Shown: in pieces, positions 35,139 through 44,100 of the stretch
Layout of the letters: every line of letters begins with the position of its first letter
Numbering within the stretch: position 1 is the first letter of the stretch
Assembly (NCBI GenBank): GCA_030690545.1
Contig: JAUYGN010000124.1
Span: 22,470-86,469 of the forward strand
From: Solirubrobacteraceae bacterium
GTDB taxonomy: Bacteria; Actinomycetota; Thermoleophilia; Solirubrobacterales; Solirubrobacteraceae
Length of the DNA stretch: 64,000 bases
Direction of reading: 5' to 3'
The notes under the pieces: model-generated
Database searches by the model: none
Seen by the model: only the letters and a program-made list of their open reading frames with translations
What the model was told of the DNA's origin: nothing
Program-made: the position numbers and the translations under genes

Positions 35139-35336
35139 TCAGTCGCCGTCGATCCCCGCCGCGAGCGACAGGCGCAGGCGCACGCCGTAGTACGGCTCGC
35201 CGGCGCGCACGTAGTGCGCCGTCAGCGGTGACAGGACGAAGGCGTCGGCGCCGACGATCAGCGTGCGGCCGCCGTCGCGCACCTCGTCGACGACGGCTGG
35301 CATCGTCGTGCCGAGGTGGACGACCCCGACCTCCAT
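35139..35336 (-). CDS. Small hypothetical protein
   Basis: 65 residues from the ATG at 35336; the frame is open further upstream (ATG at 35397) but that extension is His/Ser-rich and unconvincing. The sequence 'VGVVHLGTTMPAVVDEVRDG' and 'YYGVRLRLSLAAG' looks like a small beta-strand domain, with the faint look of a PilZ-type fold. No clear ribosome site, so real status is uncertain. It converges on the CHAP gene. Confidence 0.4.
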   Translation of the reverse strand: MEVGVVHLGTTMPAVVDEVRDGGRTLIVGADAFVLSPLTAHYVRAGEPYYGVRLRLSLAAGIDGD

Positions 35337-35599
35337 GCCGGCATGGGGAACCGTGCGGCTGGCGTGCGATGGCGAGTGGCTGTGCATGAGCGGGGCTTTG
35401 CCGGACCGGTTCCGCGAGCGCATCACGATAACGCTCGACCTGAGTCGAAGGCCATGCGGGCGTCCGGTCCCCTCGTGCTTGCCGGCGGGCGCGGTGATGG
35501 CGTCGCAGCTCGCCGATCGACGCCGCGCGAGCGCTGGACGTCTCAAGGCGTTCGGACGTCGGGGCTCAACATCTGGCAGCGGTGGCCGATAGGGAGGGC

Positions 35600-37759
35600 A
35601 TGACGATCGAGGGCGAATGGATGGCGGCGCCCGTGGCCACCGACCCCGAGCTCGAGCAGGCGCTGCTCGGGCTCGCCGACGGCAGCTACGTGCTCGGGAC
35701 GCCCGACGGAGTCGTCGCCGAGTGCGGTCCCGGCGTCGTCGAGCTGCTCGGTGCGTCCGCTGACGAGCTCGTCGGCCGGCCGACCGCCGAGGTGCTCGTC
35801 GCGACCGCCGACGGCGCCGACCGCCGCGCGTTCGATGACCTGATGCGCGCCGAGTCCGTCGACGTCACCGCACCGCGAATGTTCGGCGCCCAGTCCGCCG
35901 ACGGCACCGCTCGCGCGCTGCGTTTCGTCGTCATCGCGGTCCCGCTGGCGCTCGGCTGGGAGTTCACGACGCTGCTCGGCGAGCTCGGCTCGCGTGACGC
36001 GCTCACCTGGAACGGCGAGGCGCTGCGCGCGCGCCACGCGCACGCGCTGGAGGCGATCGAGGGCGTCGTGCGCGACGGCACGCAGCCCGAGCCGGGTGCT
36101 CGTCTGGCCGGCATCCTCATCATCGTGCGCGACGTCGACGCGCCCGCGCTGACGCGCGAGGACGTCGACACGCGCATCGCCGAGCGGCGCGAGGCTGCGC
36201 GCCTGGCAGCCGACGAAGCCGCCCGCCGGGCCGACGAGGCCGCCGGGCCATACGGCGACGCCGCCGAACCCGAGCTGAGCCTCGACGATCTCGTCGAGCG
36301 AGCGCACGTCCTGCGCGAGCGCGTCGAGCAGGCCGAGCATGAGGCCGCGACCGCGAAGGACGAGCTCGCGCGGGCGCTCGTCGCGCTCGCCGAGAGCGAG
36401 GCCGAGCGCGATGCGGCGACCGCGCGCGCCGCCGACCTGCAAGGCGACGACGAGCGCGTCGCACAGCTGACCAGCGAGCGCGACGAGGCTCGTACGCGTC
36501 TGGAGACCTCCCACCACGAGCTCCATCTCGCCCGCGCCGAGGCGGACGGCGCGCGTGCCCGCGCGGAGGCCGCGGTCGACGAGCTGCAGCGCGCACGTGC
36601 CGACGCGCAGGCCGCGCAGGCCGAGGCGAGCGCGGCGCGCTCGGAAGCGGACGCCGCGCGTTCGGATGCCGAAGAGGCCCGCTCGGAGGTCGAGGCCGCG
36701 CGTTCGGATGCGGCAGCGGCGCGGTCGGACGTCGAAGCCGCGCGCTCGGATGCCGAAGCGGCGCGTTCGCAGGCGGAGGTCGCCCATTCGGAGGCCGAGG
36801 TCGCCCGCTCGGATGCCGAAGCCGCACGCGCCGCGGCGCAGACCGCCGAGTCGGCCGTCGACGCTGCCCGCGAGGACACGGCGTCCGCGCGCGCCGATGC
36901 CGAGCGCGTTCGCGCCGAGCTGCAGGCGACCCGCGATGCGGTTCATCAGGAGCGCGTCGTGCACAGCGAGACCGCCGAAGCGGAGCTCGCCGGTCTGCGC
37001 GCCGAAGCCGAGGCCGCGCACATCGACGCCGGTGCCCTGCGCGCCGAGCTGGGTGCCGCCGCGGCCGAGCTGGAGCAGACGCGCGCCGAGCTGGGTGCCG
37101 CCGCGGCCGAGCTGGAGCAGACGCGGACCGAGCTCGAGACCTCGCTCGCCGCCGCCGAGCAGGCGCGCGCCGAAGGCGAGCAGGCTCGTCTTCGCGCCCA
37201 GCAGCTGCAGAGCGAGGCAGACCACGCCCGTGCGGCCGCCGAGGCGATCCGCGCGGAGTTCGCGTTCGACTCTCCTCCCGGCGGCGGATCGCCGGGCTCG
37301 TCCCCGGCGCAGCAGCGCACGCCGTGGTCGGCGCCGGCGCGCGCTGCCGGCAACGCTCCGTCGCCGCCTGCGCAGCAGTCGGGCCCGTCCGCCGAGCCCA
37401 AGCCCGAGATCCCCGCCGTCGCTCCCGGCCAGGCCGCCGCGCTGATCGGCCTCGACGGCTCGTTCAAGCGCCTCGACGACGCCTTCTGCTCACTGCTCGG
37501 CTGTCGCGAGGAAGACCTGCGCGCCGCGCGCTGGCCGTCGATCATCGATCGCGAGAACCTCGACGCCCATCGCGAGATCGCGCGCCGGCTACAGGCCGGC
37601 GAGATCCCGAGCGCTGAGATCGAGACGGTCTACATGCACGCCCAGGGACTGCTCGTGCCGATCGAGGGGACGATCACGATGCACCGTGCCGACCCCGGTG
37701 GCCCGCCGACCCACTTCCTCTTCCGCGCCGACGTCAGCCGCACCGCCGGCATCGCCTGA
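35600..37759 (+). CDS. PAS domain - long coiled coil - PAS domain protein
   Basis: About 719 residues. N-terminal PAS-like domain (about 10-165, 'LADGSYVLGTPDGVVAECG'), then a coiled coil of some 375 residues made of Ala/Arg/Ser/Glu heptads, then a Pro-rich linker and a C-terminal PAS domain ('LIGLDGSFKRLDDAFCSLLG'). No kinase, GGDEF, HTH or methyl-accepting signature, so output would be by binding. No membrane segment. Start uncertain among GTG 35582, ATG 35600 and ATG 35621; a GGGAGG lies just before 35600. Tandem DNA repeats build the coil. Confidence 0.8.
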   Translation: MTIEGEWMAAPVATDPELEQALLGLADGSYVLGTPDGVVAECGPGVVELLGASADELVGRPTAEVLVATADGADRRAFDDLMRAESVDVTAPRMFGAQSADGTARALRFVVIAVPLALGWEFTTLLGELGSRDALTWNGEALRARHAHALEAIEGVVRDGTQPEPGARLAGILIIVRDVDAPALTREDVDTRIAERREAARLAADEAARRADEAAGPYGDAAEPELSLDDLVERAHVLRERVEQAEHEAATAKDELARALVALAESEAERDAATARAADLQGDDERVAQLTSERDEARTRLETSHHELHLARAEADGARARAEAAVDELQRARADAQAAQAEASAARSEADAARSDAEEARSEVEAARSDAAAARSDVEAARSDAEAARSQAEVAHSEAEVARSDAEAARAAAQTAESAVDAAREDTASARADAERVRAELQATRDAVHQERVVHSETAEAELAGLRAEAEAAHIDAGALRAELGAAAAELEQTRAELGAAAAELEQTRTELETSLAAAEQARAEGEQARLRAQQLQSEADHARAAAEAIRAEFAFDSPPGGGSPGSSPAQQRTPWSAPARAAGNAPSPPAQQSGPSAEPKPEIPAVAPGQAAALIGLDGSFKRLDDAFCSLLGCREEDLRAARWPSIIDRENLDAHREIARRLQAGEIPSAEIETVYMHAQGLLVPIEGTITMHRADPGGPPTHFLFRADVSRTAGIA
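36634..36840 (+). repeat. Degenerate 21-bp (7-codon) tandem repeats in coding sequence
   Basis: About nine imperfect copies of a 21-bp unit encode heptads such as ARSDAEA and ARSEVEA within the coiled coil. Neighbouring units differ by a few bases, suggesting expansion by slippage or unequal exchange. Confidence 0.75.
37041..37124 (+). repeat. Perfect 42-bp tandem duplication in coding sequence
   Basis: Bases 37041-37082 and 37083-37124 are identical, encoding the 14-residue unit AELGAAAAELEQTR twice (with the frame starting one base off). The perfect match, including silent positions, points to a recent duplication. Confidence 0.9.
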
Positions 37760-37798
37760 TCCGGCGATCCGGTGGGCATGGACTGGGCCCGCGATCGG

Positions 37799-37846
37799 AG
37801 GTGTGTCGCGTTTCTGTCGGCGGGCAGCACATTTCGCGACACGCCT
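37799..37846. terminator. Long inverted repeat between convergent genes
   Basis: AGGTGTGTCGCG (37799-37810) and CGCGACACGCCT (37835-37846) pair over 11 of 12 positions around a 24-nt loop bounded by T and A runs. It lies between the PAS protein and msrA, which converge, so a bidirectional terminator is likely; a protein-binding site is possible. Confidence 0.45.
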
Positions 37847-37874
37847 CGCGCGCGGCGTCATGCGTGCTCGGCGT

Positions 37875-38531
37875 CTATGCCGCGCTCGCGCCGACCGGGC
37901 AGCTGACGCCCGTCCCGCCCAGCCCGCAGTAGCCGCGCGGGTTCTTGGCGAGATACTGCTGGTGGTAGTCCTCGGCGTAGTAGAACTCGGGCGCCGGCAG
38001 GATCTCGGTCGTGATCTCGCCGCGGCCGGCGGCGGTCAGCGCCTCTTGATAGCGCTCGCGCGACGCGGCGGCCGCGGTCGCCTGCGCGGCGGTCGTCGCG
38101 TAGATCCCGGAGCGGTACTGGGTGCCGACGTCGTTGCCCTGGCGCATGCCCTGCGTCGGATCGTGCGCCTCCCAGAAGATCGCCAGCAGCTCCTCGAAGG
38201 ACACCTCGGCCGGGCGGTAGACGACGAGCACGACCTCGTTGTGGCCGGTCCGCGCGCTGCAGACCTCCTCGTAGGTCGGGTTCGGCGTCAGCCCCGCGGC
38301 GTAGCCGACGGCAGTCGTGTACACGCCGGCCGTCTGCCAGAAGACGCGCTCGGCGCCCCAGAAGCAGCCCAGGCCGAAGATCGCCTGCTCGGTGCCGTCG
38401 GGGAACGGCCCGCGCAGGGGCGCGTCGAGCACGGCGTGGCGGTCGGGCAGCGGCATCGCCGCGTCGCGGCCGGGCAGCGCCGTCTCGGCTGTCGGCAGCT
38501 CGGTCTTGTGCTTGGAGAGGAAGTTCAGCAT
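37875..38531 (-). CDS. msrA: Peptide-methionine (S)-S-oxide reductase
   Basis: 218 residues. The catalytic motif '[12 protein letters not shown]' has Cys56; the resolving Cys lie in the C-terminal '[15 protein letters not shown]'. '[17 protein letters not shown]' and '[16 protein letters not shown]' are conserved family blocks. It repairs oxidised methionine (S form) with electrons from thioredoxin. ATG at 38531 gives a normal length. It is divergent from the acyltransferase gene across 97 nt. Confidence 0.95.
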   Translation of the reverse strand: MLNFLSKHKTELPTAETALPGRDAAMPLPDRHAVLDAPLRGPFPDGTEQAIFGLGCFWGAERVFWQTAGVYTTAVGYAAGLTPNPTYEEVCSARTGHNEVVLVVYRPAEVSFEELLAIFWEAHDPTQGMRQGNDVGTQYRSGIYATTAAQATAAAASRERYQEALTAAGRGEITTEILPAPEFYYAEDYHQQYLAKNPRGYCGLGGTGVSCPVGASAA

Positions 38532-38628
38532 CGGTCGCCTCGGGTCGCTCGCTGCGTGCCCCGTCCACGGTAGCGGCCGCGCGCGACATGCATCTGAGCT
38601 TGGCACGCGCCTACTACGCTCCCCGCCG

Positions 38629-39879
38629 ATGGCCACGGTCGTGGAGGATGCCCCCCAGACGGATCTCGGGATCCGGACGCTGATCGGTGGCGACGGCGTG
38701 CGGGGCGTCGGTGCGCTGTTCGTCTTCACGACGCACGCCTGCCTGCTCGCCGATCCGATCATCGACAACAACCTGCTCAGCTATGGCTGGGCGGCGCCGA
38801 TCCTCGGGCACATCGACCTCGCGCTGTCGGCCTTCTTCGTGCTGTCGGGCTATCTCATCGCGCGGCCCTTCGCGCGCGCCTATGTGACCGGTGCCCCGCA
38901 GCCGAAGATCCGCCCGTACGTGCGCAACCGCATCCTGCGCGTCGTCCCGGTCTTCTACCTGCTGACGGTCCTCGTGCTGCTGCGCTTCGGCCTCGACGGC
39001 AGCCTCGAGACGGGTGACTCGGCGCCCGAGGCCAAGAGCACCTGGTGGCAGGTGCTGTCGCAGTTCTTCTTCATCCAGGCGCAGACCGGCGGCCCGGCCT
39101 CGATCCCGATCGGCCCGGCCTGGTCGATCGGCGCGGAGGTCGGCTTCTACGTCCTGATGCCGTTCGCCGCCGTGGCCGCGTTCCTCGTCGGCAGGCGGTT
39201 GCGCGGGCAGTACACGCGCGCCGCGTTCGCGCTCGGCGCGATCGGGCTGATCTTCGTCGTCAGCATCGCGCTGCGCGCGGTCGACCAGTACCGCTTCGCC
39301 TGGCTGACCGCCCCGCCGGCGATCATGTACGCGTTCATGCCGGGCGTCGCGCTCGGCATCGTCGAGCCGCTGATGGCCTCGTTCCTGCGCAAGCACGCGC
39401 GCCTGGCCAAGCAGGTCGCGTGGAGCGCGTTCGCGCTCGGGCTGCTGTGCGCGATCGTCTACACGACGAGCGACTACGACCCTCGCCAGACGCCGATCCA
39501 TCACGCGCTCGGCGTGCGGGCGATGCTGGCGGCGCTGAGCGCCGGTCTGCTGTTCTTCGGCCTCGTCGTCCTGCAGATCGGCACCGGCCGCGCCCCGCGC
39601 CTGTTCAGCAACAAGGTGATGCTCTGGCTCGGGGCGCGCTCGTACTCGTTCTACCTCGTGCACATCTGGGTGATGCTCGAGCTCGACTTCCTGCTCAGCA
39701 ACGACCAGAGCATCGCCTTCCGGCTGGCGGTGATGCTCGGGGTGGGCTTCCCGCTGACGGTGCTCAGCGGAGCGCTCCTGTACCGGTACGTCGAGATGCC
39801 GTTCCTGCGGCGCAAGATGCGCACGACCCAGCACAGCCCGACCGAGGTCGCGCCGGTGGCGTCCGAGCCGGTGCGCTGA
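38629..39879 (+). CDS. Acyltransferase 3 family membrane protein
   Basis: 416 residues, about ten membrane helices. Near the N-terminus '[20 protein letters not shown]' carries the His of the family's active site, followed by '[19 protein letters not shown]' and '[16 protein letters not shown]'. '[17 protein letters not shown]' is another signature. Members move acyl groups onto envelope glycans or lipids (OafA-like). There is no C-terminal SGNH domain, though a separate SGNH protein lies at 45734. The acceptor is unknown. ATG at 38629. Confidence 0.88.
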   Translation: MATVVEDAPQTDLGIRTLIGGDGVRGVGALFVFTTHACLLADPIIDNNLLSYGWAAPILGHIDLALSAFFVLSGYLIARPFARAYVTGAPQPKIRPYVRNRILRVVPVFYLLTVLVLLRFGLDGSLETGDSAPEAKSTWWQVLSQFFFIQAQTGGPASIPIGPAWSIGAEVGFYVLMPFAAVAAFLVGRRLRGQYTRAAFALGAIGLIFVVSIALRAVDQYRFAWLTAPPAIMYAFMPGVALGIVEPLMASFLRKHARLAKQVAWSAFALGLLCAIVYTTSDYDPRQTPIHHALGVRAMLAALSAGLLFFGLVVLQIGTGRAPRLFSNKVMLWLGARSYSFYLVHIWVMLELDFLLSNDQSIAFRLAVMLGVGFPLTVLSGALLYRYVEMPFLRRKMRTTQHSPTEVAPVASEPVR

Positions 39880-39927
39880 GCGCTCCGGTGCGGCCTCGCG
39901 TCGGGTCATCACGGTAGATTGCCGCCC

Positions 39928-40407
39928 GTGCAGCGGCCCTTGAGATTCGTCCTGCTGGCGTTGCTGGCGCTCAGCGCAACGGCGCTCGCCGCCTGTGGCG
40001 GTGCCGACGAGCGCGAGGCGAAGAACGCCTACGTGCGCGGCGTCAACGCCGCCCAGAACGAGTTCGCGTCGAACGTGTCGACCGTCTCGGGAGAGATCAC
40101 CGCGACGAGCTCGTCCGACGAGGATCGCCGCACGCTGGAGCGCTTCGAGACCGCGATCCAGGACGTCGTCAGGAAGCTGCGCGCGATCGAGGTCCCGGAT
40201 GACGTGCAGACCGAGCATGAGCAGCTGACCGCCGCGATGGGCGGCTTCGGCGACGACATCAAGGAGGCGACCACCGCGTTGCGCAACCCGACGACGCGCG
40301 CGATCGCCGAGGCGCAGCGCACGATCGCGATGGCGACGCAGACCGTCAACGGCCGCATCGACTCCGCGATCGCCGCGATCAACTCCAAGCTCGGCTCGGA
40401 GCAGTGA
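39928..40407 (+). CDS. Small helical lipoprotein of unknown function
   Basis: 159 residues from the GTG at 39928 (a TTG nine bases upstream is in frame). Lipobox 'LAAC' follows a hydrophobic 'FVLLALLALSATALA' run. The mature part is mostly amphipathic helix ('NAYVRGVNAAQNEFASNVST', 'LERFETAIQDVVRKLRAIEV'), like many actinobacterial lipoproteins with a helical-bundle fold. No catalytic motif. It lies 48 nt downstream of the acyltransferase on the same strand. Confidence 0.75.
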   Translation: MQRPLRFVLLALLALSATALAACGGADEREAKNAYVRGVNAAQNEFASNVSTVSGEITATSSSDEDRRTLERFETAIQDVVRKLRAIEVPDDVQTEHEQLTAAMGGFGDDIKEATTALRNPTTRAIAEAQRTIAMATQTVNGRIDSAIAAINSKLGSEQ

Positions 40408-40445
40408 GCCAGTGATCTCCCCGGTACGGAGCAACCGCTAAGTCG

Positions 40446-40532
40446 ATGTCGCCGACCTGGATCTGGATGCAGATCGCGATCGTCTTCTTCGTGCTGGCGG
40501 GGATGGTCATCGCGATCGTCAAGCTCGTCTGA
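40446..40532 (+). CDS. 28-residue single-helix membrane peptide
   Basis: ATG at 40446 opens a 28-codon frame reading MSPTWIWMQIAIVFFVLAGM and ending in VIAIVKLV. Almost the whole peptide is one membrane helix with polar first residues. It lies between the lipoprotein and uspA, only 12 nt before uspA. Ribosome site is weak, but the clean hydrophobic profile argues for a real small membrane protein. Function unknown. Confidence 0.5.
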   Translation: MSPTWIWMQIAIVFFVLAGMVIAIVKLV

Positions 40533-40544
40533 GCCTGGACGGCG

Positions 40545-40985
40545 ATGTTCGGCTCGATCGTCGTTGGCACGGACGGCTCGGATACGGCGACGCAGGCCGT
40601 GCGGCAGGCGATCGAGCTCGCCCGCGCGCTCGGCGGGCGGATCGAGCTCGTCAGCGCCTACGAGCCGGTGTCAGACGCGCGGCTGCGCGAGTCGATCGAC
40701 GTTCCCGAGGATCTGCAGTGGATCGTCAACCCGCGCGAGGACGTCGAGGCGACGCTCGAGGCAGCCGCGAGCGAGGTCCGCGCGGCGGGCGTCGAGGTCG
40801 AGGTCTTCGCGCGTCAGGGCGATCCGGCGGACGCGATCCTCGACGTCGCCGAGGAGCGCGGCAGCGACCTGATCGTCCTGGGCAACAAGGGCATGACCGG
40901 CGCCAAGCGCTTCCTGCTGGGCTCGGTTCCGAACAAGGTCTCGCACCACGCGCCCTGCTCGGTGCTGATCATCCGGACGGTGTGA
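40545..40985 (+). CDS. Universal stress protein, UspA family
   Basis: 146 residues, one Usp domain. The N-terminal strand 'IVVGTDGSDTA' has the conserved Asp. The C-terminal 'GNKGMTGAKRFLLGSVPNKV' followed by 'CSVLIIRT' matches the ATP-binding G-x2-G-x9-G-S pattern, so it is an ATP-binding type. Linked to stress survival or dormancy in actinobacteria. ATG at 40545. Its 3' end overlaps the convergent protease gene by 17 nt. Confidence 0.93.
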   Translation: MFGSIVVGTDGSDTATQAVRQAIELARALGGRIELVSAYEPVSDARLRESIDVPEDLQWIVNPREDVEATLEAAASEVRAAGVEVEVFARQGDPADAILDVAEERGSDLIVLGNKGMTGAKRFLLGSVPNKVSHHAPCSVLIIRTV

Positions 40986-42177
40986 CCGGCCTGGGCGCGG
41001 CCGCGGGCGGCTTGACGGTCGCTGCCGCGGCGTCGATCAGCCCGTCGCCGTAGTAGCGGTCGCGACCGGGCGCGCCGAGGTCGCGCGCGGTGCGCTTCAG
41101 ATGGCGCTCGACGTCGGCCGGCTTGGGGTTGGCGCCGAGGATGCGGGAGGCCAGCACGAGCGCCACGACGCCCGTCACCTGCGGTGCGGCGGTCGAGGTG
41201 CCGCGGAAGCGGGGCAGGACCTCGAAGATGCCCGGTGATCGGGCGCGGAAGCTCACGCCGGAGATGTCACGCCCGGGCCCGTCGCTCGTCGTGCAGTTGG
41301 GATCACTGGGGATGTCGGCGTTCGCGCCGCCGCCCGGCGCCACGAGATCGAGCCCCGGCCCGTGGTTGGAGTAGTCCCCGAGGCAACCGTGCTCGGTCGT
41401 GCCGCCGACGTTGATCGCCAGCGTGTCGTAGCGCTTGCCGGGCACGTTGGGGTCCGAGCTGTTGCCGGCGGCGGACACGACGACGACCCCTGCGCGGCGG
41501 GCTTCCATGAGCGCGGCGCGCACGCTCGGGGAGGCCGTCACGCTACGCGGCGTCGGCGCCAGCGGCGGTCCGTCGTAGAGCTCGAGCGAGAGGTTGATGA
41601 CGTCGGCGCCACGGCGCACCGCGTAGCGGATCCCCCGCGAGATCGTCGACGGGTAGCCGCGGCCTTGGTTGTCGAGCACGCGGACCGGCATGATCCGCGC
41701 GCGGTAGGCCACGCCGACGGTGCCGTAGCCGTTGTTCGCGGTCGCGGCGATCGTGCTCGCGACGAACGTGCCGTGGCCGTACTCGTCGTTCGGGTAGGGG
41801 TCGTCGTCGACGAAGTCATAGCCGCGTACGAAGCGTGCCGCAGCGAGATCCGGCGAGCGGCGGAAGGGGCCGCGCTGGGCGTAGGCGACGCCGCTGTCGA
41901 GCACGGCGACCGTGACGCCCCTGCCGCCGCTGCCGCCGAGCCGGCTGGCCTGCGACCAGGCGATCGGCGCGTTGATGCCGAAGGGGCCGTTGAGCTCCCA
42001 CTGCGTGGCGGTCCAGCCGCTGTCGGCGGCAGCTCTCGCGACGCCCGAGTCGTTCGGGATGTAGGCCGCGCGCGCACGCAGCTGACCATCGCTCGCGGCC
42101 GCCGTCGCGGGCAGGAGCAACGCCGCGGCCACGGCGCCCGCTGCGGCGTTGCGAAGCAGAACGGAGAGTGTGATCAC
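40969..42177 (-). CDS. Secreted subtilisin-like serine protease (S8)
   Basis: 402 residues. Signal peptide with 'AAGAVAAALLLPATAAA'. Catalytic triad: Asp94 in 'AVLDSGVA', His135 in 'YGHGTFVAS', Ser328 in 'RGTSTAAP', and oxyanion Asn239 in 'SAAGNSSD'. A short pro-region separates signal and catalytic domain. It would cut extracellular proteins. GTG at 42177 gives a proper signal. The last 17 nt overlap the uspA 3' end on the other strand. It is divergent from tadA. Confidence 0.92.
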   Translation of the reverse strand: MITLSVLLRNAAAGAVAAALLLPATAAASDGQLRARAAYIPNDSGVARAAADSGWTATQWELNGPFGINAPIAWSQASRLGGSGGRGVTVAVLDSGVAYAQRGPFRRSPDLAAARFVRGYDFVDDDPYPNDEYGHGTFVASTIAATANNGYGTVGVAYRARIMPVRVLDNQGRGYPSTISRGIRYAVRRGADVINLSLELYDGPPLAPTPRSVTASPSVRAALMEARRAGVVVVSAAGNSSDPNVPGKRYDTLAINVGGTTEHGCLGDYSNHGPGLDLVAPGGGANADIPSDPNCTTSDGPGRDISGVSFRARSPGIFEVLPRFRGTSTAAPQVTGVVALVLASRILGANPKPADVERHLKRTARDLGAPGRDRYYGDGLIDAAAATVKPPAAAPRPVTPSG

Positions 42178-42247
42178 AGGGGGGTGAGCGCTACGACGTG
42201 GTACACGATACGGCGAGCGGGGCGCGCGGTGCGATAGTCCCTTCGCC

Positions 42248-42712
42248 ATGGCCGCCGCTTTCTTTCCTCGCGACGAGTACTTCATGCGCCTGGCGATCCG
42301 CGAGGCGCAGTCAGCTCTCCAACACGACGACGTGCCGATCGGCGCGGTCGTCGTGCACGACGGCGAGGTCGTCGGCGCCGGTCGCAACGAGCGCGAGCTG
42401 CGCCAGGACCCGACCGCCCATGCCGAGATCCTCGCGCTGCGCGAGGCGAGCCGAGCGCTGGGCTCGTGGCGGGTGCTGGAGGCGGTCCTCTACGTGACGC
42501 TCGAGCCGTGCGCGATGTGCGCCGGAGCGATCGTGCTCGCGCGCGTGCCGCGCGTCGTCTACGGCACGACGGACCCGAAGGCCGGCGCCGCCGGCTCGGT
42601 GCTCGACGTGCTCGCCGAGCCGCGCCTCAACCACCGGCCGGCCGTCGCCGGCGGGCTGCTGGCGGACGAGTGCGCGCTGCTGCTGACGGACTTCTTCGGC
42701 TCACGGCGGTGA
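42248..42712 (+). CDS. tadA: tRNA-specific adenosine deaminase
   Basis: 154 residues. Zinc site: His58-Ala-Glu60 ('TAHAEILAL') and Cys88/Cys91 ('EPCAMCAGA'). It converts A34 of tRNA-Arg(ACG) to inosine, which lets that tRNA read CGU, CGC and CGA; the substrate gene is at 21377 in this window. 'DPKAGAAGSVLDVL' is typical of TadA rather than cytidine deaminases. ATG at 42248. The next gene on the strand is a tRNA-Ser. Confidence 0.95.
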   Translation: MAAAFFPRDEYFMRLAIREAQSALQHDDVPIGAVVVHDGEVVGAGRNERELRQDPTAHAEILALREASRALGSWRVLEAVLYVTLEPCAMCAGAIVLARVPRVVYGTTDPKAGAAGSVLDVLAEPRLNHRPAVAGGLLADECALLLTDFFGSRR

Positions 42713-42785
42713 GGCCGGCGCCTTGCGAGGGCGCGGCCGACGCCGTCGATCTCCTATCCTCGACGGGCGCCGTTCGCAGCGCCTC

Positions 42786-42875
42786 GGAGGGGTGCGAGAG
42801 TGGTTGAATCGGGCGGTCTCGAAAACCGTTGTAGGGGTAACCCCTCTACCGAGGGTTCGAATCCCTCCCCCTCCG
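42786..42875 (+). tRNA. tRNA-Ser (anticodon CGA)
   Basis: A 90-nt class II tRNA. Acceptor GGAGGGG (42786-42792) pairs with CCCCTCC (42868-42874), discriminator G. The anticodon loop CTCGAAA gives CGA for codon UCG, frequent in GC-rich genomes. A long variable arm 'TTGTAGGGGTAACCCCTCTA' is present. It lies 73 nt downstream of tadA. Confidence 0.97.
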
Positions 42876-43252
42876 CTGCCGGCGGCCCTCCGCTCGCGGG
42901 AGGTGGGCTTGGCGCGCGGCGCGCTCGCGCTCATCCTGCGCGGCGAGCGGACCGGCTGACAGCTCGGCGATGGTGACGGCTCGGCAGGCAGCGCCGCAGG
43001 CCGGTGATGCGAGGCAGTCGGATGGGAGCGTGCTGCCTCGATCGAACGCAGCGAAGCCTTCACGCAAAGGCCCGGGACGGACCTTTGGCGATCACGGTGT
43101 CGACGCGCGTCCGCCGGGCGCAGCCCAGGCGCATCGAACGGACGTCCACGCGAGCGTCCATCCGTTGTCGAGACGCGCTGTGACGTCGATGCGGTCAATG
43201 AGGCGAAGGCCGCGGCATTCAGCCCGACCCCTTCCACGCCTCGTCGCCCATC
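42876..43252. other. Gene-free stretch of 377 nt
   Basis: Between tRNA-Ser(CGA) and the CAP-domain gene I see no convincing coding frame on either strand and no tRNA. The stretch may hold the promoter and a long leader of the CAP-domain gene. Patches of inverted repeats occur (around 43040-43110), but none matches a riboswitch I know. Confidence 0.5.
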
Positions 43253-44038
43253 ATGGCCTCACGTCGTCGTCTCCGTTGGGTCGTTTCGATGGCAGCCCTC
43301 CTCGCCGCCGCGCTTGCCGTCACGACGCCTGCCGCCCATGCCACCGCCTGCGGTGGCGCCGACATGCTGCCGGCGGTCGCATCGCTTCAGACCGCGAAGT
43401 CCGCGACGCATTGCCTGATCAACCGCGAGCGCGCCGCGCGTGGCCTGGCCCCGCTCGCCCGCCAGCAGGACCTCGACAGCGCCGCGAAGCGCTACTCGCA
43501 GGCGATGGTCGACGGGCGCTTCTTCGCCCACGTCTCGCCGCTCGGCCAGGACTTCGGACAGCGCATTGCCGCCTACGCCAGGGGCGGGCTGAAGGCCGCA
43601 GCGGAGAACCTCGCCTGGGGCGAGGGCGTGCTCGCGACGCCGCGCAGCATCGTCGGCGGGTGGATGCACAGCCCCAAGCATCGCTTCAGCATCCTCGACG
43701 CCGGCTTCCGCGACATCGGCATCGGCATCGCGACGGGCTCGCCGGTCGGCTCGCTGCCGGCCGTCTCAGCCACCTACGCGGCGGCGTTCGGCGCTCGCGC
43801 GTCGCAGGGCCCCGGACGCGCGGTGGCGTCGTCGGTCGCGGCGAAGAGCACGCCGAAGAAGTCGACCGCGAAGAAGTCCACGACGAAGAAGAAGCCCAAG
43901 CGGATCTCGGCGGCGACCAAGCGCCGGATCAGCGCGCAGTGCCACCGCGTCGCGAAGCGCACGAAGGCGACGTCGAAGGTGCGCAAGGCGCGCTACAACC
44001 GCTGCGTTCGCACGCGGACGGCGGCGGCGCGTCGCTGA
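43253..44038 (+). CDS. Secreted CAP/SCP-domain protein
   Basis: 261 residues. Signal peptide with 'VVSMAALLAAALAVTTPAAHA'. The CAP domain (about 45-185) has 'CLINRERAARGLAPLARQQD', 'AMVDGRFFAHVSP', 'AAENLAWGEG' and 'GWMHSPKHRFSIL', the bacterial SCP/PR1 (YkwD-like) pattern. The C-terminal 70 residues are Lys/Arg-rich, with 'KKSTAKKSTTKKKPKR' and two Cys, perhaps binding anionic wall polymers. Function of bacterial CAP proteins is poorly known. ATG at 43253. Confidence 0.88.
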   Translation: MASRRRLRWVVSMAALLAAALAVTTPAAHATACGGADMLPAVASLQTAKSATHCLINRERAARGLAPLARQQDLDSAAKRYSQAMVDGRFFAHVSPLGQDFGQRIAAYARGGLKAAAENLAWGEGVLATPRSIVGGWMHSPKHRFSILDAGFRDIGIGIATGSPVGSLPAVSATYAAAFGARASQGPGRAVASSVAAKSTPKKSTAKKSTTKKKPKRISAATKRRISAQCHRVAKRTKATSKVRKARYNRCVRTRTAAARR

Positions 44039-44079
44039 GACCGAGACGTCCTGACACACGGGGGCCGCGAAGCCTGCCT

Positions 44080-44100
44080 GCGCGCCAACCGCAGGCGCGC
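44080..44100 (+). terminator. Hairpin after the CAP-domain gene
   Basis: GCGCGCC (44080-44086) pairs with GGCGCGC (44094-44100) around a 7-nt loop, 41 nt past the stop codon at 44038. Candidate terminator without a T-run. Confidence 0.4.

Noticed and set aside
43020..43110. A stretch resembling part of a c-di-GMP (GEMM) riboswitch before the CAP-domain gene
   Set aside because: Only a short 'ACGCAAAGGCC' piece fits; the conserved junction and the second stem of the motif are not present.
42701..43237. A minus-strand open frame across tRNA-Ser(CGA)
   Set aside because: It reads through the tRNA and has shadow-like composition.
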